Positions 8,705 through 17,416 of a stretch of 64,000 nt of DNA are shown in pieces. The stretch lies in contig CATNCS010000001.1 in assembly GCA_950097245.1 (NCBI GenBank), forward strand, positions 51,238 to 115,237, given 5' to 3'. The notes under the pieces are model-generated. The model had not been told where the DNA came from. It ran no database searches and saw only the letters and a program-made list of their open reading frames with translations. Origin of the DNA: an uncultured Oscillospiraceae bacterium (GTDB lineage: Bacteria > Bacillota > Clostridia > Oscillospirales > Oscillospiraceae). A program made the position numbers and the translations under genes. Each line of letters opens with the position of its first letter. The stretch's first letter is position 1.

Positions 8705-9856
8705 CTACCGGTCAAACCCGATGTACTTCTCCAGAATCTCCAGGGGCACCCGGCTGCCTGTCTCGTCTCCGATTTTGAAAAAGCCGTACTTCTGATAAAA
8801 CCGCTGGGCCCTGTTGTTATAGGGGGCGCACCGCAGGCGCAGCTTGTCCCGGCCCATGGGGCGGTAGAGGGACACCGCCTGACCGATGAGCTGCACCCCC
8901 AGGCCCTGGCCCCGGCGCGGGGGGACGATGTAGCAGAAGGGGATGTACCCGGCGTTGTCCTGGCTGTACCGCTCCGGGTCCAGCTGAAACATCCCGGCCA
9001 GGTCATCCCCGGCAAAGGCCAGGGTCACCCCCCAGGGGGTGCGGGACAGGTGGAGCCGGGCGTCCCGCAGAAAGCCCTCCCCGTCAAAGGGGACGCCCTC
9101 CCCGTGGGTGGAGGTCCAGGCCTCCCGGCGGGCCTCCAGGTAGAGCTCCCGCTCCTCCTCCCAGCGGATGGGCCGGTACCACAGGTTGACGTCCTTCGCC
9201 TTGCCCCCCTTCCGCCACCAGGCCTGCCGGGCCAGGGTGGAGATCTCCTCCGGCAGGTGGGAGTTGTCCAGCTCCAGCTCCAGCCCGAACTGATCCCCGT
9301 CGAAGGTGAGGCGGGTTACCGCTGTGTTGTCCCCGTGGGGGACGTCGTGCCACTCCTCCGGCGGGACCGCCTTCACCCGGGCGATAAACTGGCGGATGGC
9401 CATGCCGTGGCTGAACAGGACGACGGTCTGGTTCGGGTGCTTTCGGGCAATGGCCCGCACCGCCCCCTCAATCCGGTCCCCCAGCTGGAAAAAGCTCTCC
9501 CCGCCGGGGGCCTGCCAGGTGGGGTCGCTGCGGTTGAACCGCTCCATCTCCTCCGGCCAGCGGTGGCGGACATAGCCGAAGGGCAGGTCCTCCCAGTCCC
9601 CCAGGTTCATCTCCCGCAGGCCGGGATCGGTGTTCAGGGGCAGGTTTTTAGGTATGTAGACGGCCCGGGCGGTTGCAGATGTGCGAAACAGGTCGCTGGA
9701 GTACACCGCGTCAACAGGTACATCCCGGAAGCACGCCTCCAGGGCCGCGATCTGCCGAAAGCCGTTCTCGGTAATCAGGGAGTTGTACCAGCCGTGGACC
9801 CGGCGGTACAGGTTGCCCTCCGCCTCAGCGTGGCGGATGAGATAAATGGTGGTCAT
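8705..9856 (-). CDS. Histidine phosphatase (phosphoglycerate mutase-like) fused to a GNAT N-acetyltransferase
   Basis: N-term MTTIYLIRHAEAEGNLYRRVHGW...VVLFSHGMAIRQFI (RHG motif and second His); C-term PFCYIVPPRRGQGLGVQLIGQAVSLYR...NNRAQRFYQKYGFFKIG (GNAT). Confidence 0.88.
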   Translation of the reverse strand: MTTIYLIRHAEAEGNLYRRVHGWYNSLITENGFRQIAALEACFRDVPVDAVYSSDLFRTSATARAVYIPKNLPLNTDPGLREMNLGDWEDLPFGYVRHRWPEEMERFNRSDPTWQAPGGESFFQLGDRIEGAVRAIARKHPNQTVVLFSHGMAIRQFIARVKAVPPEEWHDVPHGDNTAVTRLTFDGDQFGLELELDNSHLPEEISTLARQAWWRKGGKAKDVNLWYRPIRWEEERELYLEARREAWTSTHGEGVPFDGEGFLRDARLHLSRTPWGVTLAFAGDDLAGMFQLDPERYSQDNAGYIPFCYIVPPRRGQGLGVQLIGQAVSLYRPMGRDKLRLRCAPYNNRAQRFYQKYGFFKIGDETGSRVPLEILEKYIGFDR

Positions 9857-9878
9857 CCTATCAGTCCTTTAAAAATTG

Positions 9879-9960
9879 TGTGTAGGGGGCGGGCTCTGTC
9901 CCGCCCCATCCCAGGGAGTCCCTCAAATAGACGGGGCGGCACAGAGGCCGCCCCCTACAG
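9879..9960. repeat. Palindromic intercistronic repeat (pyrD-phosphatase/GNAT)
   Basis: TGTGTAGGGGGCGGGCTCTGTCCCGCCCC...GACGGGGCGGCACAGAGGCCGCCCCCTACAG. Confidence 0.8.
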
Positions 9961-9965
9961 GGCAT

Positions 9966-10880
9966 CTACCAGGGTTTCACCCCGCCGGTCAGCTCGCTGA
10001 CGGCGGACAGGCCCTGTTTTGCGGCGATGTCCGCCAGGCCGTCCCGGACCTTCAGCGGGGCGAAGGGGTCGGCAAACAGGGCGGTGCCCACCGCCACGGC
10101 GGAGGCCCCGGCCAGCATCAGCTGGGCAGCGTCCTCCCCCTTGCTGACGCCCCCCATGCCCAGGACGGGCAGGGAGACAGCCTGGGACACCTCCCACACC
10201 ATCCGCACCGCCACCGGCAGCACGGCGGGGCCGGACAGTCCCCCGGTGTTCATCTTCAAAACGGGCCGGCGGGTGTTGACGTCAATGCGCATCCCCCGGA
10301 TGGTGTTGATGAGGGACAGGGCGTCCGCCCCGGCCCCCTCCACCGCTTTGGCAATTTCGGTGATGTCCGTCACGTTGGGGGACAGCTTTACCATCACAGG
10401 CACGCCGTTGGCGTGCTTTTTTGCCTCCTCGGTGACCTCGGCGGCCAGCTCGGGCCGGGTGCCGTAGGCCAGCCCCCCCGCCTTCACGTTGGGACAGGAG
10501 ATGTTCACCTCAATCATATCCACTCCGGCGGCGGAGAGCTTTTCGCACATGATGCCGTACTCCTCCGGAGTATTGCCGGAGATGTTGGCAATCACCTTCG
10601 TGTCAAACTGCCGCAGGAAGGGCAGCTCTTCGGCAATAAAGGCGTCCACCCCGGGGTTTTCCAGCCCCACAGAGTTGAGAATGCCCATAGGGGTCTCGGC
10701 GACGCGGGGGGCAGGGTTGCCGTTGCGGGGGTGGAGGGTGAGCCCCTTGGCGCAGATGCCCCCCAGCTCAGACAGGTCGTAGAATTGGCTGTACTCCCGG
10801 CCGAAGCCGAAGGTGCCGGAGGCCACCACCACCGGGTTTTTCAGGGTGACACCGGCCAGCTTGACGGACATATCAGGCAT
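9966..10880 (-). CDS. pyrD: Dihydroorotate dehydrogenase, catalytic subunit (type 1B)
   Basis: MPDMSVKLAGVTLKNPVVVASGTFGFGREY...EVNISCPNVKAGG...MGGVSKGEDAAQLMLAGASAVAVGTALF; adjacent to pyrK. Confidence 0.94.
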   Translation of the reverse strand: MPDMSVKLAGVTLKNPVVVASGTFGFGREYSQFYDLSELGGICAKGLTLHPRNGNPAPRVAETPMGILNSVGLENPGVDAFIAEELPFLRQFDTKVIANISGNTPEEYGIMCEKLSAAGVDMIEVNISCPNVKAGGLAYGTRPELAAEVTEEAKKHANGVPVMVKLSPNVTDITEIAKAVEGAGADALSLINTIRGMRIDVNTRRPVLKMNTGGLSGPAVLPVAVRMVWEVSQAVSLPVLGMGGVSKGEDAAQLMLAGASAVAVGTALFADPFAPLKVRDGLADIAAKQGLSAVSELTGGVKPW

Positions 10881-11667
10881 CCCAGTCCACCTCCTCCGCG
10901 TTGAACACCGGGCCGTCCTTGCACACGTGCTTGACGGTCCCGTCCTTCATGGCTACCGCGCAGACCAGGCAGGCCCCCACGCCGCAGCCCATCCGCTCCT
11001 CCATGGAGACCTGGCAGGGTACGCCAAATTCCGCCGCCACCTTTGCCACGCTTTTCAGCATGGGCCTGGGTCCGCAGGCCAGGACGCCCTGGTAGTGGTG
11101 CTCCTTCTCCAGCTCCTGGCGGACCAGGGCGTCCACAAAGCCGTGATAGCCCAGGGAGCCGTCGTCGGTGGCGATCTGCACATCGATGCACTCGCTGTCA
11201 AACTCGTTCAGCAGGATGGCCCGGTCCTTGGACCGAAAGCCTAAAATGGCGGTGGAGGAGCAGCCGGTGTAACAAGCACAGGCGTAGAGGGGGGGCACGC
11301 CAATGCCGCCCCCCACCAGCAGATAGGGGCCGGGCGTCGTCTGAAAGCCGTTCCCCAAGGGACCCAGTACATCCACTGTGTGTCCCACCGGGCAGCGGGC
11401 CAGCCAGCTTGTTCCCTCGCCTTTGACCTCAAAGACAATCCGGATTCTGCCCCCCGCTGCATCCCCTTCCCAGAAGCAGACGGAGATGGGCCGGCGGAGC
11501 AGCAGGCCGTCTCCGCATTTAATGTGGACAAACTGCCCCGGATAGATGCTCTGTCCTTCTACTGTCCTGGCGTGGTACAGCATATCCCCCACATCCAGCG
11601 TCATGGACACCGCGTCCCGGGTCAGCCACTCCTTGGCAATCACCTTGCATTTGCGTTCTACTTTCAT
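10873..11667 (-). CDS. pyrK: Dihydroorotate dehydrogenase electron transfer subunit PyrK
   Basis: FAD/NAD-binding reductase fold and C-terminal 2Fe-2S Cys cluster EERMGCGVGACLVCAVAMKDGTVKHVCKDGPVF. Confidence 0.94.
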   Translation of the reverse strand: MKVERKCKVIAKEWLTRDAVSMTLDVGDMLYHARTVEGQSIYPGQFVHIKCGDGLLLRRPISVCFWEGDAAGGRIRIVFEVKGEGTSWLARCPVGHTVDVLGPLGNGFQTTPGPYLLVGGGIGVPPLYACACYTGCSSTAILGFRSKDRAILLNEFDSECIDVQIATDDGSLGYHGFVDALVRQELEKEHHYQGVLACGPRPMLKSVAKVAAEFGVPCQVSMEERMGCGVGACLVCAVAMKDGTVKHVCKDGPVFNAEEVDWDA

Positions 11668-11681
11668 ATGTTCACCGCTTT

Positions 11682-12224
11682 CTATTTCTCCCAGGGCGGG
11701 CGCGTTTCCTTCCGTCGTCCCAGCCCCAGGAAGCCGCCGCTCCGCAGCTCGGCCGGCTCCGGTTTCTCAACAGGCTCCGTCGTCTCCTCCGCCGGTTTTT
11801 CCTCCGGCTTTTGGAAGCCGGCGGTGTACAGCTCCACCTTGCCGCAGTTGGGGCAGGCGTACAGGTCCACGTCGTACTGCTCCAGAAACAGGGAACTAAG
11901 CCCGCCGTGGCCGTCCGCGCCGATGGAGAAATCCTTCAGCTTTAACTCCATTTTCGCCCCGCAGGCGGGACAGAGAGAGGCCTTTTCCCGCCACTCCTCC
12001 AATTCCCGCTTTCTCTTTTCCGCCCTCTCCAGGAAGGTCCGGACACGCTCCGGCTCTCTGGCCCATTCGCCGTTCAGCAGCCCACGGCACCGCTCAATTT
12101 GAGAAACCCGGACATACTTCTCCGCGCAGTCCGCGCATGCCGGCTGTGACACATCTCCACACGTCAGCGTGTCTATATCAAACAGCGTCAATTTCTTCCC
12201 GCAAAACGAGCATAATTCCGCCAT
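11682..12224 (-). CDS. Zinc-ribbon hypothetical protein inside the pyr operon
   Basis: MAELCSFCGKKLTLF..., CADCAEKYV, CPACGAKMELKLKDF, YACPNCGKVELYTAGF. Confidence 0.8.
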   Translation of the reverse strand: MAELCSFCGKKLTLFDIDTLTCGDVSQPACADCAEKYVRVSQIERCRGLLNGEWAREPERVRTFLERAEKRKRELEEWREKASLCPACGAKMELKLKDFSIGADGHGGLSSLFLEQYDVDLYACPNCGKVELYTAGFQKPEEKPAEETTEPVEKPEPAELRSGGFLGLGRRKETRPPWEK

Positions 12225-12233
12225 TTCTTCCTC

Positions 12234-13157
12234 CTACACAATGGTGACATACTGCCTGATGTCGTCCCGCATGGCAAGGGCTGCGTTCCGGGCGGCGGCG
12301 GCGAAGTCGCGGCCGTCCCCGCCCGTCTTCTGCCAGGCGCACATAATCCCCCGGGAGGAGTTGACAATGGCCCCGTGGCCGTACTTGTCGAAGGCGTACT
12401 GCACGTCGTCCGCCGTCCCCCCCTGGGCCCCGTAGCCGGGCACCAGGAAGAAGGTGTGCTCCAGCCGCTTCCGCAGGGCGCGGATATCGGAGGGGTAGGT
12501 GGCCCCGGTGACCGCCCCGGCCATGGTGAAGCCGTATTTGCCCTCGGTGCCGGCGGCGATGCGCTCGTTCAGGTCGCCCATCACCTGGTAGACCAGCCGG
12601 TCCCCGGCCACGATGTCCTGGAGCTCCCCGGAGCCGGGGTTGGAGGTCTTCACCAGTACAAAGACGCACTTGTCCTCCATTTTCGCCGCCTCCAGGAAGG
12701 GTTTCACCGAGTCGGAGCCCATGTAGCCGTTGAGGGTGACACAGTCGGCGTCGAAGGACTTGAAAACCTCCCCCTCGATCCTGGCCCCGGACAGCCAGCC
12801 CTCGGCGTAGGCGGCGGCGGTGGAGCCGATGTCCCCCCGCTTGACGTCGGCAATGACGAACAGGCCCTTCTCCCTGGCGTAGCGGATGGTCCGCTCCAGC
12901 ACCTCCATCCCCTGCCAGCCCAGGTTTTCGTAGTAGGCCGCCTGGGGCTTGACCGCCGGTACGATGTCGCACAGGGCGTCGATGAGGCCCACGTTGAACT
13001 GCCAGACGGCCTCGGCGGCCCCCTTGAGCCCCACCCCGTGCTCCTCAAAGGCGGCTTTGCGGATGTGCTCGGGCACGTATTCGATCCGGGCGTCCAGCCC
13101 GGCCACGGTGGGGTTTTTCATGGCCCTGATTTTATCCTGCAAAATATCGAATGACAT
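12234..13157 (-). CDS. pyrF: Orotidine 5'-phosphate decarboxylase (type 2)
   Basis: VKPQAAYYENLGWQGMEVLERTIRYAREKGLFVIADVKRGDIGSTAAAYAEG. Confidence 0.94.
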   Translation of the reverse strand: MSFDILQDKIRAMKNPTVAGLDARIEYVPEHIRKAAFEEHGVGLKGAAEAVWQFNVGLIDALCDIVPAVKPQAAYYENLGWQGMEVLERTIRYAREKGLFVIADVKRGDIGSTAAAYAEGWLSGARIEGEVFKSFDADCVTLNGYMGSDSVKPFLEAAKMEDKCVFVLVKTSNPGSGELQDIVAGDRLVYQVMGDLNERIAAGTEGKYGFTMAGAVTGATYPSDIRALRKRLEHTFFLVPGYGAQGGTADDVQYAFDKYGHGAIVNSSRGIMCAWQKTGGDGRDFAAAARNAALAMRDDIRQYVTIV

Positions 13158-13178
13158 GATGGTTGTTCCTTTCTATCG

Positions 13179-13255
13179 TGTGTAGGGGCGGATAATATCC
13201 GCCCGTTCACTATTTCGCCTTGTTTTGCGGGCGGATAATATCCGCCCCTACAATA
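13179..13255. repeat. Palindromic intercistronic repeat (pyrC-pyrF)
   Basis: TGTGTAGGGGCGGATAATATCCGCCC...GCGGGCGGATAATATCCGCCCCTACA. Confidence 0.85.
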
Positions 13256-13260
13256 TGACA

Positions 13261-14541
13261 TTATACCCCATCCTGGTAGATGACCTCGCCCCTGGCGATG
13301 GTATACTTCACCCGGCCCTTGACCGTCCGTCCGGCAAAGGGGGTGTTCCGGGCCTTGGAGGCAAACTGCTCCGGGTCGATGGTCCAGGCCTCGTCGGGGT
13401 TGAAGATGACCAGGTCGGCCACCGCCCCCAGAGACATGCGGCCCCGGGACAGGTGGAGGATATCGGCGGGGTTGGTGGACATGCGGCGGATGATGGCGGG
13501 CAGGTCCAGCTTTCTGGTGTGGTACAGCTGGGTGAGGGTGAGAGCCAGGCTGGTCTCCAGGCCGATCATGCCGCTGGGGGCCCGGCTGAGGGGGCGGGCC
13601 TTCTCCTCCGGGGAGTGGGGGGCGTGGTCGGTGGCGATGGCGTCGATGGTGCCGTCCTTCAGCCCGGTGATGATGCCCTGGACGTCCGCCTTGGTCCGCA
13701 GGGGCGGGTTGACCCGGGCCATAGCCCCCTGCCGGAGCACCTCGTCCTCGGTGAGGGTGAAGTACTGGGGGCAGGTCTCACAGGTGATGAGCACCCCCTT
13801 CTTCTTCATCCTCCGAATGATATCCACGCTTTTGGCGGTGGACACATGGCAGATATGGACCCGGGCGCCTGTTTCCTCGGCCAGCATGGCGTCCCGCATG
13901 ACCATGATCTCCTCCGCGATGGCGGGCCGGCCCTCCAGCCACAGCTGGCGGGACACGCTGCCCTCGTTCACCGCCCGGCCGGCCACCATGGAGGTGTCCT
14001 CGCAGTGGCACAGCACGGGCATCTCCAGCTGCCGGGCCCGGATGAGCACGTCCCGCATGAGGTTGGCGTTGTCCACGTTGTTGCCGTCGTCAGACAGGGC
14101 AATTGCCCCGGCCGCCTTCAATGCCTCGGCGTCGGTGGGCTCCTCTCCCCGCAGGCCCCTGGACAGGGCCGCTACGGGGTACACCCCCACGCCGTTGGCC
14201 TGGCGCGCCCGGTCCAGCACATAGTTCACCTGCTCCGGGCAGTCCACCGCCGGGCTGGTGTTGGCCATGCAGGCCAGGGAGGTGACCCCTCCCCGGGCCG
14301 CGGCTCCGCAGCCGGTGAGGATGTCCTCCTTATAGGTCAGGCCCGGGTCCCGGAGGTGGACGTGCATGTCCACCAGCCCCGGGGCCACCATCAGCCCGGT
14401 GGCATCGATCACCCGGTCGGCCTCACAGTCCAGCCCGTGCTCCAGCAGACTCACCCGGCCGTTTTCCGCCAAAAGATCCTGGACCAGAACGGTCCCGGTC
14501 ACCGGGTGGACCACCCGTCCGTTTTTAATCAAAAGCTTCAT
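13261..14541 (-). CDS. pyrC: Dihydroorotase
   Basis: APGLVDMHVHLRDPGLTYKEDILTGCGAAARGGVTSLACMANTSPAVD...IATDHAPHSPEEK. Confidence 0.95.
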   Translation of the reverse strand: MKLLIKNGRVVHPVTGTVLVQDLLAENGRVSLLEHGLDCEADRVIDATGLMVAPGLVDMHVHLRDPGLTYKEDILTGCGAAARGGVTSLACMANTSPAVDCPEQVNYVLDRARQANGVGVYPVAALSRGLRGEEPTDAEALKAAGAIALSDDGNNVDNANLMRDVLIRARQLEMPVLCHCEDTSMVAGRAVNEGSVSRQLWLEGRPAIAEEIMVMRDAMLAEETGARVHICHVSTAKSVDIIRRMKKKGVLITCETCPQYFTLTEDEVLRQGAMARVNPPLRTKADVQGIITGLKDGTIDAIATDHAPHSPEEKARPLSRAPSGMIGLETSLALTLTQLYHTRKLDLPAIIRRMSTNPADILHLSRGRMSLGAVADLVIFNPDEAWTIDPEQFASKARNTPFAGRTVKGRVKYTIARGEVIYQDGV

Positions 14542-14722
14542 GATGTCTCCTCCGCGAATACGTGGTCGGTTTCAAAAGCGCCTCCGCCCGTCGGCGCAGA
14601 CTGTTCTGATAATAAATTATAGCGGAAGATACAGGATTTAGCAACGAGTTTTTCAAATTTTCGGGGTATGCTATCACAGACGGAGAACAAGTCGCATTCT
14701 CCGGGATAAAGGAGGGAAATTT

Positions 14723-14914
14723 ATGTACGGAAATTCCTGCCACTCCAACGGCTGCGGGTCCTTCATCATGGGTACCGCCGCCGGCATGCTGGCCGGCGTC
14801 GCCGTGGGCACCATGATGGCAACCCCCAGCCGGCAGATCAAACGGACCGCCCATAAGGCCGCCCGCCGGGTCAACGAGGCCATCGACCACCTGGCCGACG
14901 CCATGGACATGTGA
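14723..14914 (+). CDS. Small YtxH-like hypothetical protein
   Basis: 63 aa MYGNSCHSNGCGSFIMGTAAGMLAGVAVGTMMATPSRQIKRTAHKAARRVNEAIDHLADAMDM with SD AAGGAGGG. Confidence 0.75.
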   Translation: MYGNSCHSNGCGSFIMGTAAGMLAGVAVGTMMATPSRQIKRTAHKAARRVNEAIDHLADAMDM

Positions 14915-14951
14915 GCAAAACAGGCCCCCGGCTTGCGCCGGGGGCCGCCGC

Positions 14952-15089
14952 TTATGGTTTGTCTTCGTTCTCTTCATCCATTGCATCCATATAGAGTTCT
15001 TCACACTTTTGTTGCGCAGCAATTAAAATATTGATCGCCTTTTCCGTTTCACATGCCATCGTCAAATACATCTCCTTGTATTCCGACAT
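14952..15089 (-). CDS. Small hypothetical protein (45 aa), divergent from an RHH gene
   Basis: MSEYKEMYLTMACETEKAINILIAAQQKCEELYMDAMDEENEDKP; SD AAAGGAGG upstream (minus). Confidence 0.55.
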   Translation of the reverse strand: MSEYKEMYLTMACETEKAINILIAAQQKCEELYMDAMDEENEDKP

Positions 15090-15187
15090 TTTTGCCTCCT
15101 TTATTGCGTCATAAATACGTCATTTCTCCTGTTGACTATATCACGACGTTAAAATGATGTCAAGAATAACTTCAAGGAGGCCCACCT

Positions 15188-15355
15188 ATGGATAAGAATT
15201 TAGCCCGTTTCACATTGCGGGTAGAGAAGCAGCTCCTTGATAAGCTCGCCTATATTTCGGAGTATGAAGGCCGTACAAAAAACAAAGAAATCGAACAGCT
15301 CATTAAGCGCCACATCTCTGAGTTTGAGGAAACGCATGGAAAAATAGAGATATAA
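15188..15355 (+). CDS. Arc-like ribbon-helix-helix DNA-binding protein (55 aa)
   Basis: MDKNLARFTLRVEKQLLDKLAYISEYEGRTKNKEIEQLIKRHISEFEETHGKIEI, SD AAGGAGG. Confidence 0.75.
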   Translation: MDKNLARFTLRVEKQLLDKLAYISEYEGRTKNKEIEQLIKRHISEFEETHGKIEI

Positions 15356-15386
15356 AAGCCGAAGGGAGCGATCCCCTCGGCTTTAT

Positions 15387-15414
15387 TTGACAATAAATGC
15401 TGTTGTGTTATAAT
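15387..15414 (+). promoter_or_regulatory. Promoter of small-peptide locus C
   Basis: TTGACA-16-TATAAT. Confidence 0.65.
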
Positions 15415-15516
15415 AATCTTGCCCCTCAGCCAGAGGGGACAGGGCGCTGTTACATTTGGCGGTTGGTTCACCGATATTACCCCACTGCAAAATCCTGGAT
15501 GGGGGAGGTGAAGCGG

Positions 15517-15603
15517 ATGTGGAAAAAACGTATAGTCACTGTACTTCAGATCCTGGCGTACCTGGCAGTCATACTGTACGTAATGACCATAGATGCGTGT
15601 TAG
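15517..15603 (+). CDS. Small hydrophobic peptide, type I toxin-like candidate (28 aa)
   Basis: SD GGGGGAGG then MWKKRIVTVLQILAYLAVILYVMTIDAC; one predicted TM; convergent promoter downstream. Confidence 0.5.
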   Translation: MWKKRIVTVLQILAYLAVILYVMTIDAC

Positions 15604-15678
15604 CCGCCCGGCTGGACCCGAGCGGCTAACCTTAGTTAAGTTAGTCTAAATTGGGCCAACCGCTGTAGCTGCGCCCTT
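15595..15678 (-). ncRNA. Putative antisense RNA of locus C
   Basis: Minus-strand promoter TTGACA-16-TATAAT (15712-15685) reading into hairpin GTTAGCCGCTCGGGTCCAGCCGGGCGGCTAAC, which overlaps the peptide stop codon. Confidence 0.45.
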
Positions 15679-15720
15679 GTATTTATTATACCATCCACCG
15701 CCTTTTTGTCAAGGCGTTTT

Positions 15721-16527
15721 TTAATACAGTCCGTCCAGAATATCCACAATATCCCCGATTACCCCGTCGTTGCAGTGACAGAGAATGCGGGCGCCCCAGT
15801 CCTTCACCTCCCGGGCGCAGTTGGCGGGGGCGAAGGGGACGGCGGACAGCTCCAGCATGGGGATGTCGTTCTGGTTGTCCCCCACGCAGTAGATGTGGTC
15901 CGGAGCCACCCCCAGCAGCCGGGCCACCCGGGCCACCCCGCCCCCCTTGTTGCTGCCCTTGGCGGTCAGCTCCAGGTAGCGGGGGTTGGAGAAGATGGCC
16001 TCATACCGGTCTCCGTACTCCGCCAGCAGCCGGGCCTGGACCTGGAGCAGCACCTCCCGCTCCTGGTGGAACAGGGCCTTCACCCAGGGGGTGGGCATGT
16101 CGGAAATTTCACACTGGGTGTAGTCGCAGTTCACCTTTTTCAGGTGGGCGGCGGTGATATAATTGGGGTGGCAGACGTAGATGTCCTCCCCGTGGTAGAC
16201 CTCCAGAGACAGGGAAGGGAACTCCTCCATCATCGCCCCCAGGTCCCGGGGGGCGCTCTCCGGCAGGTGGGTCTGCTCCAGCATCCTGTCCGCCTGGAAG
16301 TCGTAGATGGCCGCCCCGTTGGACAGCACCGCCGGGGCGTTCATGGGCACCAGGGGGGCGAAGGGGGCGAAGGTGCGGTGAGCCCGGCCGGTGGACATGA
16401 CAAAATATCCGCCCTCCCGGGTAAAATATCGGATGGCCTCCAGGTTGCGCTCCGGGATGCGCAGGTCCAGGCCGTACAGCGTATCGTCAAAGTCGCTGGC
16501 CAGTAAAACGCCGTCAAATTTTCCCAT
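15721..16527 (-). CDS. HAD-superfamily (Cof-type) hydrolase
   Basis: GVLLASDFDDTLYGLDLRIPERNLEAIRYFTREGGYFVMSTGR...GSNKGGGVARVARLLGVAPDHIYCVGDNQNDIPML. Confidence 0.9.
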   Translation of the reverse strand: MGKFDGVLLASDFDDTLYGLDLRIPERNLEAIRYFTREGGYFVMSTGRAHRTFAPFAPLVPMNAPAVLSNGAAIYDFQADRMLEQTHLPESAPRDLGAMMEEFPSLSLEVYHGEDIYVCHPNYITAAHLKKVNCDYTQCEISDMPTPWVKALFHQEREVLLQVQARLLAEYGDRYEAIFSNPRYLELTAKGSNKGGGVARVARLLGVAPDHIYCVGDNQNDIPMLELSAVPFAPANCAREVKDWGARILCHCNDGVIGDIVDILDGLY

Positions 16528-16553
16528 GGGGCCTCCTTTCGCCCCAACGGGGC

Positions 16554-17108
16554 TTATTTCAGGTCCTCACCCTGATAATATTTCTTCATTGCCTTGGACG
16601 CCAATGCGAAAATCGCCAGGCAGAGAAGCAAATCAACGCCGATATAGCTGATGTTATAGACAAAAGAATAAAGATAAGGATTGTCAAATACCATGCCGAT
16701 GACCTCGGTAGGAACCAGAATACGGTACACAGTGATACCGCTGACAAAGTGAACCATAAAGCGGCCAGCAGCTCCCAGCACACTGCCCCAATAAATACCG
16801 CCGGGCTTCCCCTTGCCCAGCCCCGCCAAGGCCACCGGGATGGGCGCGGCGATGTAATCCAGGATAATGGAGACCCAGCCGTAACCTACCGCCCCCTGGA
16901 CAAATACCTGAAGCACACCAAACGCGGTACAAGTCACCAGGCCAGGACCCACGCCCCAGCGCACACAAAACAGAAACAGGGGCAGCATTTCCAGGGAGAT
17001 GGAACCACCGTTGGGGAACTCATAAGGTTTAATCATTCCCAGCACCAGGGCTAGGGCAATCATGATACCGGCCTCCGCCAGCATCCGGGTCGCTTTGTTT
17101 TTTGTCAT
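16554..17108 (-). CDS. thiT: Energy-coupled thiamine transporter ThiT
   Basis: MTKNKATRMLAEAGIMIALALVLGMIKPYEFPNGGSISLEMLPLFLFCVRWGVGPGL..., preceded by a TPP riboswitch. Confidence 0.92.
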   Translation of the reverse strand: MTKNKATRMLAEAGIMIALALVLGMIKPYEFPNGGSISLEMLPLFLFCVRWGVGPGLVTCTAFGVLQVFVQGAVGYGWVSIILDYIAAPIPVALAGLGKGKPGGIYWGSVLGAAGRFMVHFVSGITVYRILVPTEVIGMVFDNPYLYSFVYNISYIGVDLLLCLAIFALASKAMKKYYQGEDLK

Positions 17109-17194
17109 AGTCGTTTCCTCCAATAAGTGAAGATACCGCATTACATCCGGACGGGTGTAGTGCGGTCTTAGAGGAGACGACGGCAAGATCTCTC

Positions 17195-17298
17195 TTCCAC
17201 TTCCTACGCCGGCATTACCCGGATCAGGTTCAAGGGACCGGAGACAGCTTTGTTTGTCTCTGCATCTCAGCCGGGAACTGTGCTCCCAGCGCCCCTGT
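17195..17298 (-). promoter_or_regulatory. TPP (THI-box) riboswitch
   Basis: Minus strand GGGGCGCTGGGAGCACAGTTCCCGGCTGAGATGCAGAGAC...CCGGTCCCTTGAACCTGATCCGGGTAATGCCGGCGTAGGAAGTGG: conserved CTGAGA and CCCTTGAACCTGATC.GGGTAATGCCGGCGTAGG blocks. Confidence 0.95.
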
Positions 17299-17416
17299 GT
17301 TCGATTGTACTGCGGTTCTTTTTTATTTTAGAAGCTTTCCGGGCGTTTGTCAACCCTCTCCTTGACAATCCTCCGCCCCGCCGATATACTGTATCCCACA
17401 AAGGGGGTGGGACGCC

